From positions 1 through 64,000 of the forward strand of contig NZ_FUYM01000006.1 of the NCBI RefSeq assembly GCF_900167915.1: 64,000 nt of DNA, given 5' to 3'. This document shows positions 28,809-36,858 of the stretch, one piece after another; the first letter of the stretch is position 1; each line of letters begins with the position of its first letter. Source of the stretch: Rhizorhabdus histidinilytica. Its GTDB lineage: Bacteria; Pseudomonadota; Alphaproteobacteria; Sphingomonadales; Sphingomonadaceae. The translations under genes were made by a program, and so were the position numbers. Below the pieces are notes generated by a model. The model was given only the letters and a program-made list of their open reading frames with translations, was not told the origin of the DNA and made no database searches.

Positions 28809-29281
28809 GCCGCCCCCCGCTGCGCCAGGAAATGCGCGGTCAGGCCCGGCGCGGGATCGACATAGACCCGCTCGTAGACCCGGTCATATTCGCTGTGCGC
28901 GATCAGCCAGCGGCCGCCCTGCCGGACGTAGCGGTCGCGGTAGATCGCCGCGCCGACCGTCGTCTTGTTGCCCTCGGCCAGGTTGAGCGCATAGTCGAGC
29001 AGGGTCCAGGTGCCGGTCGCCTCGTCGTCGCCCAGGATGTCGATCACCGGCATGTGGACCGTGTGCGATCCGACGAACTGCGGGTTGAACATGCCGGCGA
29101 GCGCCGCGACGATGGCGTCGCGGCCGGTCAGCCGGACATGGTAGCTGCCGCCGCGATAATCGACCGTCGCATCCTCGGCGAACAGGCCGGCGACGGTCGC
29201 CATGTCGCCGGTGTCGATCGCGCGCGAATAGCTGTATTTGAGCCGTCGGATCAGCTCGATCTCCTCGAGCCGGAGGCTCAC
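28805..29281 (-). CDS. SnoaL/NTF2-fold protein, BaiE-like subgroup
   Basis: 158 residues from GTG 29281, which overlaps the SRPBCC stop (GTGA). The pattern EEIELIRRLKYSYSRAIDTG ... AEDATVDYRGG ... HTVHMPVIDILGDDEATGTWTL ... IYRDRYVRQGGRWLIAHSEYDRVYE keeps the Tyr/Asp (Y, then D five residues on), His and Arg positions used by the bile-acid 7-alpha-dehydratase BaiE. The family is broad, so dehydratase activity on a steroid-like CoA ester is a hypothesis. A longer upstream reading runs into the neighbouring gene and was not used. Confidence 0.78.
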   Translation of the reverse strand: MSLRLEEIELIRRLKYSYSRAIDTGDMATVAGLFAEDATVDYRGGSYHVRLTGRDAIVAALAGMFNPQFVGSHTVHMPVIDILGDDEATGTWTLLDYALNLAEGNKTTVGAAIYRDRYVRQGGRWLIAHSEYDRVYERVYVDPAPGLTAHFLAQRGAA

Positions 29282-29781
29282 GCCGCCGCCTTCCGGGCTG
29301 CGTGGATCGCCTCGGCCCGCGCCTTCAGGCCGCGCGCGGTGTCGTCGAAGGCGCGCTTCACCCAGGGGCCGCAGAAGCGCATGACATGGATGCCGTTCGG
29401 CCCGAAGAAGGCGTCGGTCGACCAGTAGCGGCAGCTTTCGGGACCGATCGCCTCGATGATCTGGTCGCGCCGCGCCGGATAGGGCCAGATGGGATTGTCG
29501 AGCAGTTCCCAGGAGATCAGCCGCTCGGGGATCTTGGCGCAGACATATTCGACATTGGGCGCGGTCTCGCCCGGCATCGTGTAGTTGGCGAGCGTCATGT
29601 GGATCGGATCGCCGATCTCCAGCGTCGATTCCGCGCCGATGCAAAAGGGGTTCCACTTACCGTAGTTGGGCAGGTCGGTCAGCACCTCCCACACCACCGC
29701 GGCGGGGGCGTCGATCGTCACCACCTCCGATCGGACGGTGGAGTCGGCCGGATAATCGGGCAGGTTCAGCGCGTCGTTCAT
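29278..29781 (-). CDS. SRPBCC (START-like) family protein
   Basis: 167 residues with the helix-grip pattern: TVRSEVVTIDAPAAVVWEVLTDLPNYGKWNPFC at the N-terminus, a central ISWELLDNPIWPYP segment and a long C-terminal helix (WVKRAFDDTARGLKARAEAI). SRPBCC proteins bind hydrophobic ligands such as lipids, polyketides or aromatic compounds, and some are cyclases or dehydratases. The start at ATG 29781 has GGAGAG upstream. It sits second in the operon that begins with the haloalkane dehalogenase-like gene. Confidence 0.83.
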   Translation of the reverse strand: MNDALNLPDYPADSTVRSEVVTIDAPAAVVWEVLTDLPNYGKWNPFCIGAESTLEIGDPIHMTLANYTMPGETAPNVEYVCAKIPERLISWELLDNPIWPYPARRDQIIEAIGPESCRYWSTDAFFGPNGIHVMRFCGPWVKRAFDDTARGLKARAEAIHAARKAAA

Positions 29782-29800
29782 CACATTCTCTCCTTCGGTC

Positions 29801-30505
29801 TCAGCCGAACGTCTTGACCTCATATTGCCGCATCGGGATGCAGTCGCAGCCCTTGGCGCCGATGAAGTTGGCGCAGCTCTCCAGCATCGCCTTCTCGTTC
29901 GCGGCGAGTTTCGCGGGGTCGCCGGCCGCGTCGTAATAGATTTGCTTGTCGGTGATCGCGGCGATCGGGAAGCATTCCTCGACGATCGCCGCATAGGGCC
30001 CGGCCGGATCGGTGACCGGCCGCACGACCAGGTTCTGGACATATTCGAAATTGCTCTGCGTCACGATCGCGACCTCGGTATGGCCGTCCTGCCAGTTGCG
30101 GCGCCACGTCTCATGATCGAGCGCATCGGGCTTCTCGATGAACACGACCTGGGAGAAACCCCCTGTCGGCTGGCCCGGCGGGTGCAGCCGGTTGGGAAGC
30201 GGGGTCGATTCCGCGACCAGCCACCCTTCGATCCGCGACGCGACCGTGGCCAGCGCCGCCTCGATCGGCGCGCGGGCTGGCGGATAGGCGGTGTCGACCC
30301 AGAGCTGGACCGCCGCCTCCATCTGCGGCTCGGTGACGACGAAGACGGGATTGCTGCCCTGGGGCAGGCGATCGTCGCGGACGTTGATGCGCAGCGCGTG
30401 GACGTGCGGCGCGATCGCCTCCGCCACCTCCCCCAGCAGCGCGGCGTTGAAGGCGTCGCGCGGCCGCCCCTCGTCCCGCCACAGCGCGTAGATCAGCTTC
30501 TCCAT
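29801..30505 (-). CDS. EthD-domain protein, two-domain form
   Basis: 234 residues, about twice the size of a single EthD unit. The first half (MEKLIYALWRDEGRPRDAFNAALLGEV) and the second (FSQVVFIEKPDALDHETWRRNWQDGHTEVAI ... YAAIVEECFP) each look like one ferredoxin-like alpha+beta half-barrel, so it is probably an internal fusion that folds as a pseudo-dimer. It ends with a Cys-containing segment (GAKGCDCIPMRQYEV). It lies directly behind the dehalogenase-like gene (no gap). Function unknown. Confidence 0.78.
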   Translation of the reverse strand: MEKLIYALWRDEGRPRDAFNAALLGEVAEAIAPHVHALRINVRDDRLPQGSNPVFVVTEPQMEAAVQLWVDTAYPPARAPIEAALATVASRIEGWLVAESTPLPNRLHPPGQPTGGFSQVVFIEKPDALDHETWRRNWQDGHTEVAIVTQSNFEYVQNLVVRPVTDPAGPYAAIVEECFPIAAITDKQIYYDAAGDPAKLAANEKAMLESCANFIGAKGCDCIPMRQYEVKTFG

Positions 30506-31441
30506 TCAATCCTCCAGTCCGCAGAGGAAATCGACGAGCGCGGCGGCCAGCGCCTCGCCCTGCTCCTCCTGCACGAAATGCCCCGCCCGCTCGATCCGCA
30601 GATGCGGCGCCTTCGCCGCGCCGGGGATGCGAGCGCGGAAAACCGCCTGCCACGGGGCGGTCGACGGGTCGGCGTCGCTGAATGCGGTCGCGAACGGCCG
30701 GTCGAACCGTTCGAGCATGTCCCAGGCCGCGCGATTCTCGGCGATCCCCGGGCTTTCCGGATCGGCGGGAATCAGCGTGGTGATGGCGAGCGCCGCCGCC
30801 TTGTGGCGCGCATCGGGAAAGGGCGCATCATAGGCAGCCAGCACCGCCGGGTCGGGCCGCTCCACGCAGGTCGCGGCGACGATCTCACCGATCGCCAGGT
30901 CGTCGCTGGTCCGGCACAGTTCGATCCACGGGCGCACGATCGGCCCCGGCCACTCCTCGATCCCGCGCGGCGGCGGCTCGGCATTGGGGAGCAATGTGTT
31001 GGCCGCAAGCACCCCGGCGAACCGCTCCGGCATCTCCGACAGCAGCCGGAGGCCGATCGGACCGCCCCAGTCCTGACAGACGAGCACGATGCGGCGAAGG
31101 TCGAGCCGCTCGACGAACTGGCGCATCCAGCCGACCAGGCCGTCATAGCTGAACGCGCCGCGGTCGGCGGGCTTGTCCGAGCGGCCGAAGCCGACATGGT
31201 CGGGAGCGACGGCGCGCCATCCGGCCGCCGCGACCGGCCCGATCAGCTTGCGGTAGAGGAAGCTCCAGCTCGGCTCGCCGTGCAGCATCAGCACGGTGCC
31301 GTGGACCGCCTCGCCCTCGTCGACATAGTGCATCCTCAGGGGGCCGAGCGCGGCGTCCCGGACCTCCAGATAATGGGGCGCGAAGGCGAAACCCGGCAGG
31401 CCGGCGAAGCGCTCGTCGGGCGTGCGCAGGATGTCGGCCAA
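30506..31441 (-). CDS. Haloalkane dehalogenase, class I (DhlA-like)
   Basis: An alpha/beta hydrolase that would release halide from haloalkanes through an aspartyl ester. From TTG 31441 the protein has 311 residues, against 310 in DhlA. The catalytic elements then fall at the DhlA numbers: E56 in HGEPSW, nucleophile D124 and halide-binding W125 in CQDWGG, cap W172, an acid in FSDAD (256-258) and base H288 in AGHFVQE. GGAGAGATCA lies just before this TTG. An ATG at 31492 is possible but would cover the regulatory motif at 31461. It heads a leftward small-protein operon. A hydrolase of another C-X or ester bond remains possible. Confidence 0.83.
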   Translation of the reverse strand: MADILRTPDERFAGLPGFAFAPHYLEVRDAALGPLRMHYVDEGEAVHGTVLMLHGEPSWSFLYRKLIGPVAAAGWRAVAPDHVGFGRSDKPADRGAFSYDGLVGWMRQFVERLDLRRIVLVCQDWGGPIGLRLLSEMPERFAGVLAANTLLPNAEPPPRGIEEWPGPIVRPWIELCRTSDDLAIGEIVAATCVERPDPAVLAAYDAPFPDARHKAAALAITTLIPADPESPGIAENRAAWDMLERFDRPFATAFSDADPSTAPWQAVFRARIPGAAKAPHLRIERAGHFVQEEQGEALAAALVDFLCGLED

Positions 31442-31460
31442 TGATCTCTCCAAATGATTT

Positions 31461-31491
31461 TGCGGAACGATTATCGCCATCATTCTACGCA
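31461..31491. promoter_or_regulatory. TGCGKAA-N17-YTACGCA motif
   Basis: TGCGGAA (31461-31467), 17 nt, CTACGCA (31485-31491), with ATCGCC at the centre. It lies between the divergent dehalogenase-like gene (start 31441) and NTF2-fold gene (start 31577). Two further copies with identical spacing stand upstream of TonB receptors at 46797 and 50272. Confidence 0.55.
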
Positions 31492-31576
31492 TCGAGCAAT
31501 TTCAATTGCAAGACATTCGCGCTTCGCGCATCGTTGCGGCCGATACCGCCACAGAGCGCACCGGAAAGGACGAGGG

Positions 31577-32017
31577 ATGCTGTCGCTGCAGGAAATGTCG
31601 GACCGGCTGGAGATCCAGGACCTGATCGCGCGCTATGCGCATGCGATCGACGACCAGGACTGGGACGCGCTCGACCGGGTGTTCACCCCCGACGCGGTCA
31701 TCGACTATAGCGAGCTGGGCGGCGCCAAGGGCAACCGGGCCGAGACCAAGGCCTATCTGGCGCAGGCGATGCCCAACTTCTCCGCCTTCCAGCATCTGTC
31801 GACCACCACCCGGCTCGACATCGACGGCGACACCGCGAAAGCGCGCACCATATTGTTCAACCCGATGGTGATGCCGCACGAGGGCAAGCAGCAGGTCTTC
31901 TTCATCGGCCTGTGGTATTGCGACGAGCTGGTCCGCACCCCCGATGGCTGGAGGATCACCCATCGGCGCGAGCAGAAATGCTGGTCGTTCAACGCGCCGG
32001 AAGGGATGCTGCCGTGA
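31577..32017 (+). CDS. SnoaL/NTF2-fold protein
   Basis: 146 residues: LEIQDLIARYAHAIDDQDWDALDRVFTPDAVIDYSELGG is the classic start of the SnoaL_4 group, followed by FSAFQHLSTTTRLDIDGDTAKARTI and a final WYCDELVRTPDGWRITHRREQKCW strand pair. The ATG at 31577 is preceded by AAGGACGAGGG. It overlaps the following EthD-type gene by 4 nt (GTGA), repeating the NTF2-EthD pairing seen at 28 kb on the other strand. Function unknown. Confidence 0.82.
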   Translation: MLSLQEMSDRLEIQDLIARYAHAIDDQDWDALDRVFTPDAVIDYSELGGAKGNRAETKAYLAQAMPNFSAFQHLSTTTRLDIDGDTAKARTILFNPMVMPHEGKQQVFFIGLWYCDELVRTPDGWRITHRREQKCWSFNAPEGMLP

Positions 32018-32583
32018 GCGGGGAGACGATCAAGACGATCGGTTTCATGCCGCGCCGGCCCGACATCGACCGCGCCGCCTTCAAGGCCTATTACGAGACC
32101 CGGCACGCGCCACTCGCCGTCCCGCTCTTCCCGTTCCGGCGCTATCGGCGCAACCATCTGGCCGACGCAGCGGTGGAGCCCGGCTTCGACTGCATCTCCG
32201 AATTCTGGGTGGGGTCGCTGGCCGAGATCGGATCGCTGATGGAAGGCGAGGTCGGTGACAGGATGCGGGCCGACGAGCCTAATTTCATGGACCAGCCGCG
32301 GATTCTCGCCGTCAGGGCGGAGCCGGTGGCGACGGGCAGCGACGCCGGGCGGACGATGGCGCTGCTCCGTTCCGAGGGCGGCGATCCCGACGCCCTGGTC
32401 AACACCGCGCGACAGTCGGGGGCCGGGCTCGACCTGCTCGCCCCGTTCGGCAAGGAGCCCGCGCCGTTCGATGCCATCCTGCGCTGCGACGGGGCGGTCC
32501 CGCCCCTGCCCGCCGGCTGGACGACCGCCCTCACCGTTACGGTCGAGGCGCACGAGACCGACCCGGCGACATTGCGCCGATAG
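32014..32583 (+). CDS. EthD-domain protein, two-domain form
   Basis: 189 residues from GTG 32014. The first domain (IKTIGFMPRRPDIDRAAFKAYYETRHAPLAVPLFPFRRYRRNHL) is a clear EthD unit; the second half is a degenerate one (RTMALLRSEGGDPDALVNTARQSG). The pattern YYETRH is shared with the 119-residue EthD protein at 27.9 kb. It is the second gene of a two-gene rightward unit and ends just before a decayed inverted-repeat element. Confidence 0.76.
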   Translation: MSGETIKTIGFMPRRPDIDRAAFKAYYETRHAPLAVPLFPFRRYRRNHLADAAVEPGFDCISEFWVGSLAEIGSLMEGEVGDRMRADEPNFMDQPRILAVRAEPVATGSDAGRTMALLRSEGGDPDALVNTARQSGAGLDLLAPFGKEPAPFDAILRCDGAVPPLPAGWTTALTVTVEAHETDPATLRR

Positions 32584-32645
32584 AATATCGAGCCCTTTAT
32601 CTAACCCGCTCCTCCTGAGAGTCCGACGCAAAAGTCCCCGCTCGC

Positions 32646-32750
32646 CCTGAGGAGGCATTGAGCCTAGTCGAAATGCTGTCTCGAAGGGGCGTTCGAGGCT
32701 GGAAATATCCTTCGATATGGACCTTCGCCAAAGCTCAGTCCCTAATCAGG
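32646..32750. repeat. Decayed copy of the 18.1-kb inverted-repeat element
   Basis: Begins CCTGAGGAGGCATTGAGC and ends GCTCAGTCCCTAATCAGG, the same order of blocks as the element at 18086-18184 (CCTGAGGAG, CATTGAGC, GTCTCGAAGG, CCTTCG, CTCAGTCCCT). The inner stem has drifted. It again lies between convergent genes, here the EthD gene and an SDR gene. Confidence 0.65.
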
Positions 32751-32774
32751 CTGCACGGAGATTGGACGACCCGA

Positions 32775-33521
32775 TCAGATCGCGGTCTGCCCGCCGTCCA
32801 CCGCCAGGGTGGCGCCGGTGATGAAGCGCGCATCGTCCGACAGCAGGAACGCCACCGCCGCCGCGACGTCCTCGGGCCGGGCGGTCGGGCCGATCAGCGG
32901 GGTCATCCGGCCGAACAGGTCCATGTCGACCCCGTCGATCGCGTCGAAGCCGCCGGCGATCAGCGGCGTGTCGACCGCGCCGGGGCAGATGGCGTTCACC
33001 CGCACTCCGCGCCGCGCATATTCCGCCGCGACCGATCGGGTGAGGCCGACGACGCCGCTCTTCGACGCCGAATAGGCTGCCGCATAGGGGGTCGCGACCA
33101 GGCCCGCAGCGCTGGCGATGTTGACGATCGCTCCGTTCGCCGCCTCGATCGCGGGCAGCGCCGCGCGGGTCATCTGGAACACGCCGGTCAGGTTGATGCC
33201 GATCACCCGCTGCCATTCGGCGTCGCTGGTCGCCGCCGCGTGGCCGAAGCTGCCGACCCCGGCGACGTTGGCGAGCCCGTCGAGCCGGCCGAAGCGGCGG
33301 CCCGCCTCCGCCACCGCCGCCTCGCATGCCGCCGCGTCGGCGACGTCGATCCGCATCGCCGCGCTGTCGGGCACCGCCTGCGCCGTCGCCTCGGCGCCGT
33401 CGCCGTTGACGTCGACGCACAGCAGGCGCGCACCTTCCTCGGCCAGCCGCAGCGCGGTGGCGCGGCCGATACCCGACGCCGCCCCGGTCACCAGCACGAC
33501 CCGTCCCTCGAATCTCCGCAT
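32775..33521 (-). CDS. Classical short-chain dehydrogenase/reductase
   Basis: 248 residues, classical SDR. TGAASGIG lies at 12-19, NVAG at 85-88 in place of NNAG, and the catalytic residues are S137, Y150 and K154 (YSASK). DVNG after strand 2 places an Asp at the cofactor 2'-position, favouring NAD over NADP. The end reads SDDARFITGATLAVDGG, typical of hydroxysteroid or 3-oxoacyl dehydrogenases. The ATG at 33521 follows GAAGGAGAAGG. It is the last gene of the SDR-OYE-SDR leftward operon. Confidence 0.87.
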   Translation of the reverse strand: MRRFEGRVVLVTGAASGIGRATALRLAEEGARLLCVDVNGDGAEATAQAVPDSAAMRIDVADAAACEAAVAEAGRRFGRLDGLANVAGVGSFGHAAATSDAEWQRVIGINLTGVFQMTRAALPAIEAANGAIVNIASAAGLVATPYAAAYSASKSGVVGLTRSVAAEYARRGVRVNAICPGAVDTPLIAGGFDAIDGVDMDLFGRMTPLIGPTARPEDVAAAVAFLLSDDARFITGATLAVDGGQTAI

Positions 33522-33532
33522 CGCCTTCTCCT

Positions 33533-34684
33533 TCAACGCAACAGGGTCAGCGCGGCGAGATCGAGCGGCCGCAGGCTCGCCTCGCAGCCGTCGCGCACCT
33601 TGTTCGGCCAGGCCGGATCGGCGAGCAGCGAGCGGCCGATCGCCAGCAGGTCGAAATCGCCGCGTGCCAGCTGCTCCGCCACCTGGTCGAGCCGTTCGAG
33701 CGACACGCCGGGCAGCCCCGCGCCAGGCGTCGCGGCCTCCTCCTCGGTGAACAGGCCGGCCAGGCCGATCGAGCCCACCGCGATCGTCGGCAGCCCGGTC
33801 AGCGCCTTCGCCCAGGCGGCGAGGTTGCGATCGCTGCCGGCGAAGGCCGGCTCCCACGCCTCGCGCTGCGAGCAGTGGAGGATGTCGACCCCGGCATCGA
33901 CCAACGGCGCCAGCAGCGCGCCCAGCTCGTCGGGCGTATCGGCGATACGCGCGCCATAGGCGTCGATCTTGAATTGCGACAGGCGCAGCAGGATCGGAAA
34001 ATCGGGGCCGACCGCCGCCCGGCATGCCGCGACCACGCGGGCCGGAAAGCGCGCCCGGTTGGCCGGCGATCCGCCATGCGCGTCGGTGCGTCGGTTGGTC
34101 GCCGGCCAGAGGAACTGGTCGAGCAGGAATCCGTGGCCCGCATGGACCTCGATCCCGTCGAAGCCCTGCGCCCTGGCCACCGCCGCCGATCCGGCGAAGG
34201 CGGCGGCGACTGCATCCATGTCCGCCTCGGTCATCGCCCGACCGCTCGGCCCCCGGCCGGCGTCGAGATCGGCGATCGCATAGCCAGACGGCCCGATCGC
34301 CGACCCGCCACCGAACGCCTCCACATGGCGCGCCATGCCGGTATGCCATATCTGCGGGATCAGCCGCCCGCCGGCCGCGTGCACCTCGTCCAGCACGGCG
34401 CGCCATCCGGCCAGCGCCTCTGCGCCATGGAAATGCGGGCCGGTGCCATCATAATCCGCCAGGTCGTGCGCGACCGCCGCCGCGCCGGTGATCGCCAGCC
34501 CGACGCCGCCCTCGATCCGCCGCCGGAAATAGGCGGCGTAATCGGCGTGCGGCCGGCCCGCCTCGGCATGGGCGCGGCCCATCGGCGACATGACGATGCG
34601 GTTGGGCAAGGTCAGCGTACGCGAGACGAAGGGCGCGAACAGCGCCGCGCGCGGCCCGCCCTCAGCAGAGATAGCTGCCTCCAT
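33533..34684 (-). CDS. NADH:flavin oxidoreductase, old yellow enzyme family
   Basis: 383 residues forming one FMN-binding TIM barrel. Key segments are LPNRIVMSPMGR at the start, PQIWHTG, and GFDGIEVHAGHGFLLDQFLWPATNRRTDAHGG, which carries the substrate-activating His pair region. It lacks the Fe-S and NAD domains of the longer 2,4-dienoyl-CoA reductase and BaiCD/BaiH types. OYE enzymes reduce activated C=C bonds, such as enones of ketosteroids. It overlaps the upstream SDR stop by 23 nt and is 11 nt before the next SDR. Confidence 0.86.
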   Translation of the reverse strand: MEAAISAEGGPRAALFAPFVSRTLTLPNRIVMSPMGRAHAEAGRPHADYAAYFRRRIEGGVGLAITGAAAVAHDLADYDGTGPHFHGAEALAGWRAVLDEVHAAGGRLIPQIWHTGMARHVEAFGGGSAIGPSGYAIADLDAGRGPSGRAMTEADMDAVAAAFAGSAAVARAQGFDGIEVHAGHGFLLDQFLWPATNRRTDAHGGSPANRARFPARVVAACRAAVGPDFPILLRLSQFKIDAYGARIADTPDELGALLAPLVDAGVDILHCSQREAWEPAFAGSDRNLAAWAKALTGLPTIAVGSIGLAGLFTEEEAATPGAGLPGVSLERLDQVAEQLARGDFDLLAIGRSLLADPAWPNKVRDGCEASLRPLDLAALTLLR

Positions 34685-35507
34685 TGGCGGCGACGACCGA
34701 TCCGGTGACGAAGCTGGCGTCGTCGCTGGCGAGGAAGGCGACCGCCGCCGCGATCTCGGCGGGCTGCGCCATCCGGCCGAGCGGCACCGCCGCGGCGAGC
34801 CCCTTCCTCACCTCGTCGGGGACGTTCGCCATGATCGGCGTATCGGTCGGCCCCGGATGGACCGCGTTCACCCGGATGCCGCGACTCGCCACCTCGCGGG
34901 CGAGCCCGCGCGCCAGGCCGACGATCGCCGCCTTGCTGGTGACATAATGGACCGGCCCTTCGCCCGACGCCGCCGAGGTCGAGGCGATCAGCACGATCGA
35001 TCCGCCCGCATCGCGCGCCGCCATGTCGCGCAACGCCGCGCGGCAGCAATAGAAGGCGCCGTCGAGGTTGACGCCGAGCACCGCGCGCCAGCCCGCGTCG
35101 GACATGTGGATCGTCTGGTCGGGGTGGGCGGTCGGCGCTTCGCCCCGCGCGATCTGTCCGGCGCGGTCGGCGGCGCCCGCATACATCTGCTCACTGCCGT
35201 CGTCGGGACCGCGCCCGATGCCGGCGTTGCAGACGAGGATGTCGATCCCGCCCAGCGCCCGTGCGGCTTCGGCCATCGCGGCGTCGACCGATCCGCTGTC
35301 GGCAACGTCGCAGGCCAGGGCTACATGGTCCGCCGCATCGCCGAATACCGCCTGCGCCGCGGCCCGATCGCGGTCGATCACGGCGACCCGGGCGCCCTCG
35401 CCGGCCAACCGCTCGGCGATTGCGCGGCCGATGCCCTGCGCACCGCCGGTCACGACGGCGCGCCGCCCCTGGAGCCGCTTCACGGCCGCCTCTCGAACAT
35501 TCACCAT
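34662..35507 (-). CDS. Short-chain dehydrogenase/reductase with an insertion
   Basis: 281 residues. TGGAQGIG is at 20-27 and the catalytic Y188/K192 pair (YVTSK) is intact, with S176/S178 nearby. The NNAG motif reads CNAG (93-96), and about 35 extra residues (roughly 100-137) follow it, which is unusual and would alter the active-site rim. DRDRAA after strand 2 suggests NAD. The ATG at 35507 is only 2 nt from GGAGGGG, so GTG 35504 is possible. It is the first gene of the operon; the region upstream carries a TTTACG/CGTAAA inverted repeat. Confidence 0.85.
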   Translation of the reverse strand: MVNVREAAVKRLQGRRAVVTGGAQGIGRAIAERLAGEGARVAVIDRDRAAAQAVFGDAADHVALACDVADSGSVDAAMAEAARALGGIDILVCNAGIGRGPDDGSEQMYAGAADRAGQIARGEAPTAHPDQTIHMSDAGWRAVLGVNLDGAFYCCRAALRDMAARDAGGSIVLIASTSAASGEGPVHYVTSKAAIVGLARGLAREVASRGIRVNAVHPGPTDTPIMANVPDEVRKGLAAAVPLGRMAQPAEIAAAVAFLASDDASFVTGSVVAANGGSYLC

Positions 35508-35518
35508 CCCCTCCGAAG

Positions 35519-35536
35519 TTTACGCAGTTACGTAAA
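35519..35536. promoter_or_regulatory. TTTACG-N6-CGTAAA inverted repeat
   Basis: Perfect 6-bp arms with a 6-nt spacer, containing TTACGCA and overlapping TTACGTAA. It lies between the divergent SDR (start 35507) and the DUF1214-like gene (start 35626) in an AT-rich gap. The half-site is the same as in the longer motif at 31461, 46797 and 50272, but the spacing differs. Confidence 0.45.
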
Positions 35537-35625
35537 ATATCATAAGACATATCAGCATATGCGGAGGTACAACGTACAAACAATACCATAATATGCAAAA
35601 TGTGCGGCAGAGAGAGGAGAGAGTG

Positions 35626-36858
35626 GTGAACCCCATCGCAACCACCGAACAGGCGCGATTCGAGCGCGAGGCGCTCACGATCCTCGCCGATCCCCGCATG
35701 CAGGCGACGATCGCCGACCGGCGGGCCTATTGGCTCGACGAGGCCCGGCCGTCGCCGGCGATGCGCCAGGCGTTCGAATGGGCTTATCCCGAGGTTGTCT
35801 TCGGCGCGATCATCTGGTCGCTCAACACCGACGCGCAGCGCCCCGGCGTTGTCACCATCACCCGCCTGCCGCACAGGCTGGACGGCGTCGACGTCCCCGG
35901 CTCGCGCTGGGGCATCGACAATCCCGATTCGGTCTACCGCGTCATCCCGATCGACGGGGCGGAACGCTACGTGATCCGCGGCCGGGTCGCCGATCCGCGG
36001 CTGACCGAGAACTACTTCACCCTGTGGGACGCGCATATGGGCACGGTCGACGTGCTCGACGGCAAGGCGCTGGTGCTCGACGCCGACGGCCGGTTCGAGA
36101 TCTTCGTCGATGCCGACGAGAAGGGCGATCGCGCCAACCATGTCCGCTCGTCGCCCGAGGCAGTGGAATTCTACATCCGTGACGTGATCGCCGACTGGGC
36201 GCGCGAACGGCCGAACATGCTGTCGGTCGAACGGCTCGGCGGCGCGCCGCGCACGCCCGAGCGCGACTTCGACCGCAAGCTCGCCGACGCGCAGGCGATG
36301 CTGGTCCGCAATGTCGACAACACGATGCGCTGGAACGCGCAGGCGACCACCAGGCCCGCCAACGGCTTCGACTTCACCATCGACCGCGACAGCGACGGGG
36401 CCCTCCGCAACCAGATCTACATCATGGGGCATTTCGACCTGGCCGACGACGAGGCGCTGCTGATCTCGATCGGGCTGGGCGGCGCAGGCTATTTCCTCGC
36501 GCCGATCACCAATATCTGGGGCACGACCAACGACATCGTCGACCGGACGTCGAGCCTCAACCTCACCCAGTCGGTGCGCGACGATGCCGACAGCCTGACC
36601 TATGTCGTCTCGCGCCGCGATCCCGGGGTGTGGAACTGGCTCGACCCCTGCGATCTGCCCGAAGGGCTGTTGACGCTGCGCTGGGCCGAGTTCGCCGACG
36701 GCCGGCCGGGCGCGGGCTTCGGCGCGCGGAGCCGGGTGGTGAAGCTCGACGCGCTGCGCGGCGAACTGCCGGCGGGCACGCGCTGGGTGACGCCCGAGGA
36801 GCGCCGCACGCAGCAGCGGGAGCGCGCCGCCTCCTATGCCTGGCGGATCGAGGCATGA
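35626..36858 (+). CDS. DUF1214-like protein, function unknown
   Basis: 410 residues from GTG 35626, which follows AGAGAGGAGA by a proper distance; an ATG at 35593 would add 11 residues. The body contains IRGRVADPRLTENYFTLWD, a central LDADGRFEIFVDADEKGDR strand pair and a C-terminal FLAPITNIWGTTNDIVDRTSSLN, as in DUF1214-type beta-sandwich proteins. No signal peptide is evident. A paralogue of similar length lies at 61991-63208. Function unknown; the repeated presence in catabolic operons suggests an enzyme or binding role for bulky substrates. It overlaps the next SDR by 4 nt. Confidence 0.75.
   Translation: MNPIATTEQARFEREALTILADPRMQATIADRRAYWLDEARPSPAMRQAFEWAYPEVVFGAIIWSLNTDAQRPGVVTITRLPHRLDGVDVPGSRWGIDNPDSVYRVIPIDGAERYVIRGRVADPRLTENYFTLWDAHMGTVDVLDGKALVLDADGRFEIFVDADEKGDRANHVRSSPEAVEFYIRDVIADWARERPNMLSVERLGGAPRTPERDFDRKLADAQAMLVRNVDNTMRWNAQATTRPANGFDFTIDRDSDGALRNQIYIMGHFDLADDEALLISIGLGGAGYFLAPITNIWGTTNDIVDRTSSLNLTQSVRDDADSLTYVVSRRDPGVWNWLDPCDLPEGLLTLRWAEFADGRPGAGFGARSRVVKLDALRGELPAGTRWVTPEERRTQQRERAASYAWRIEA

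Noticed and set aside
33094-33096. Idea that SDR genes at 32775 and 34662 plus the OYE gene are a bai-type operon
   Set aside because: The OYE protein is a single-domain enzyme of 383 residues without the Fe-S and NAD domains of BaiCD/BaiH, and no other bai genes except the BaiE-like fold are present.
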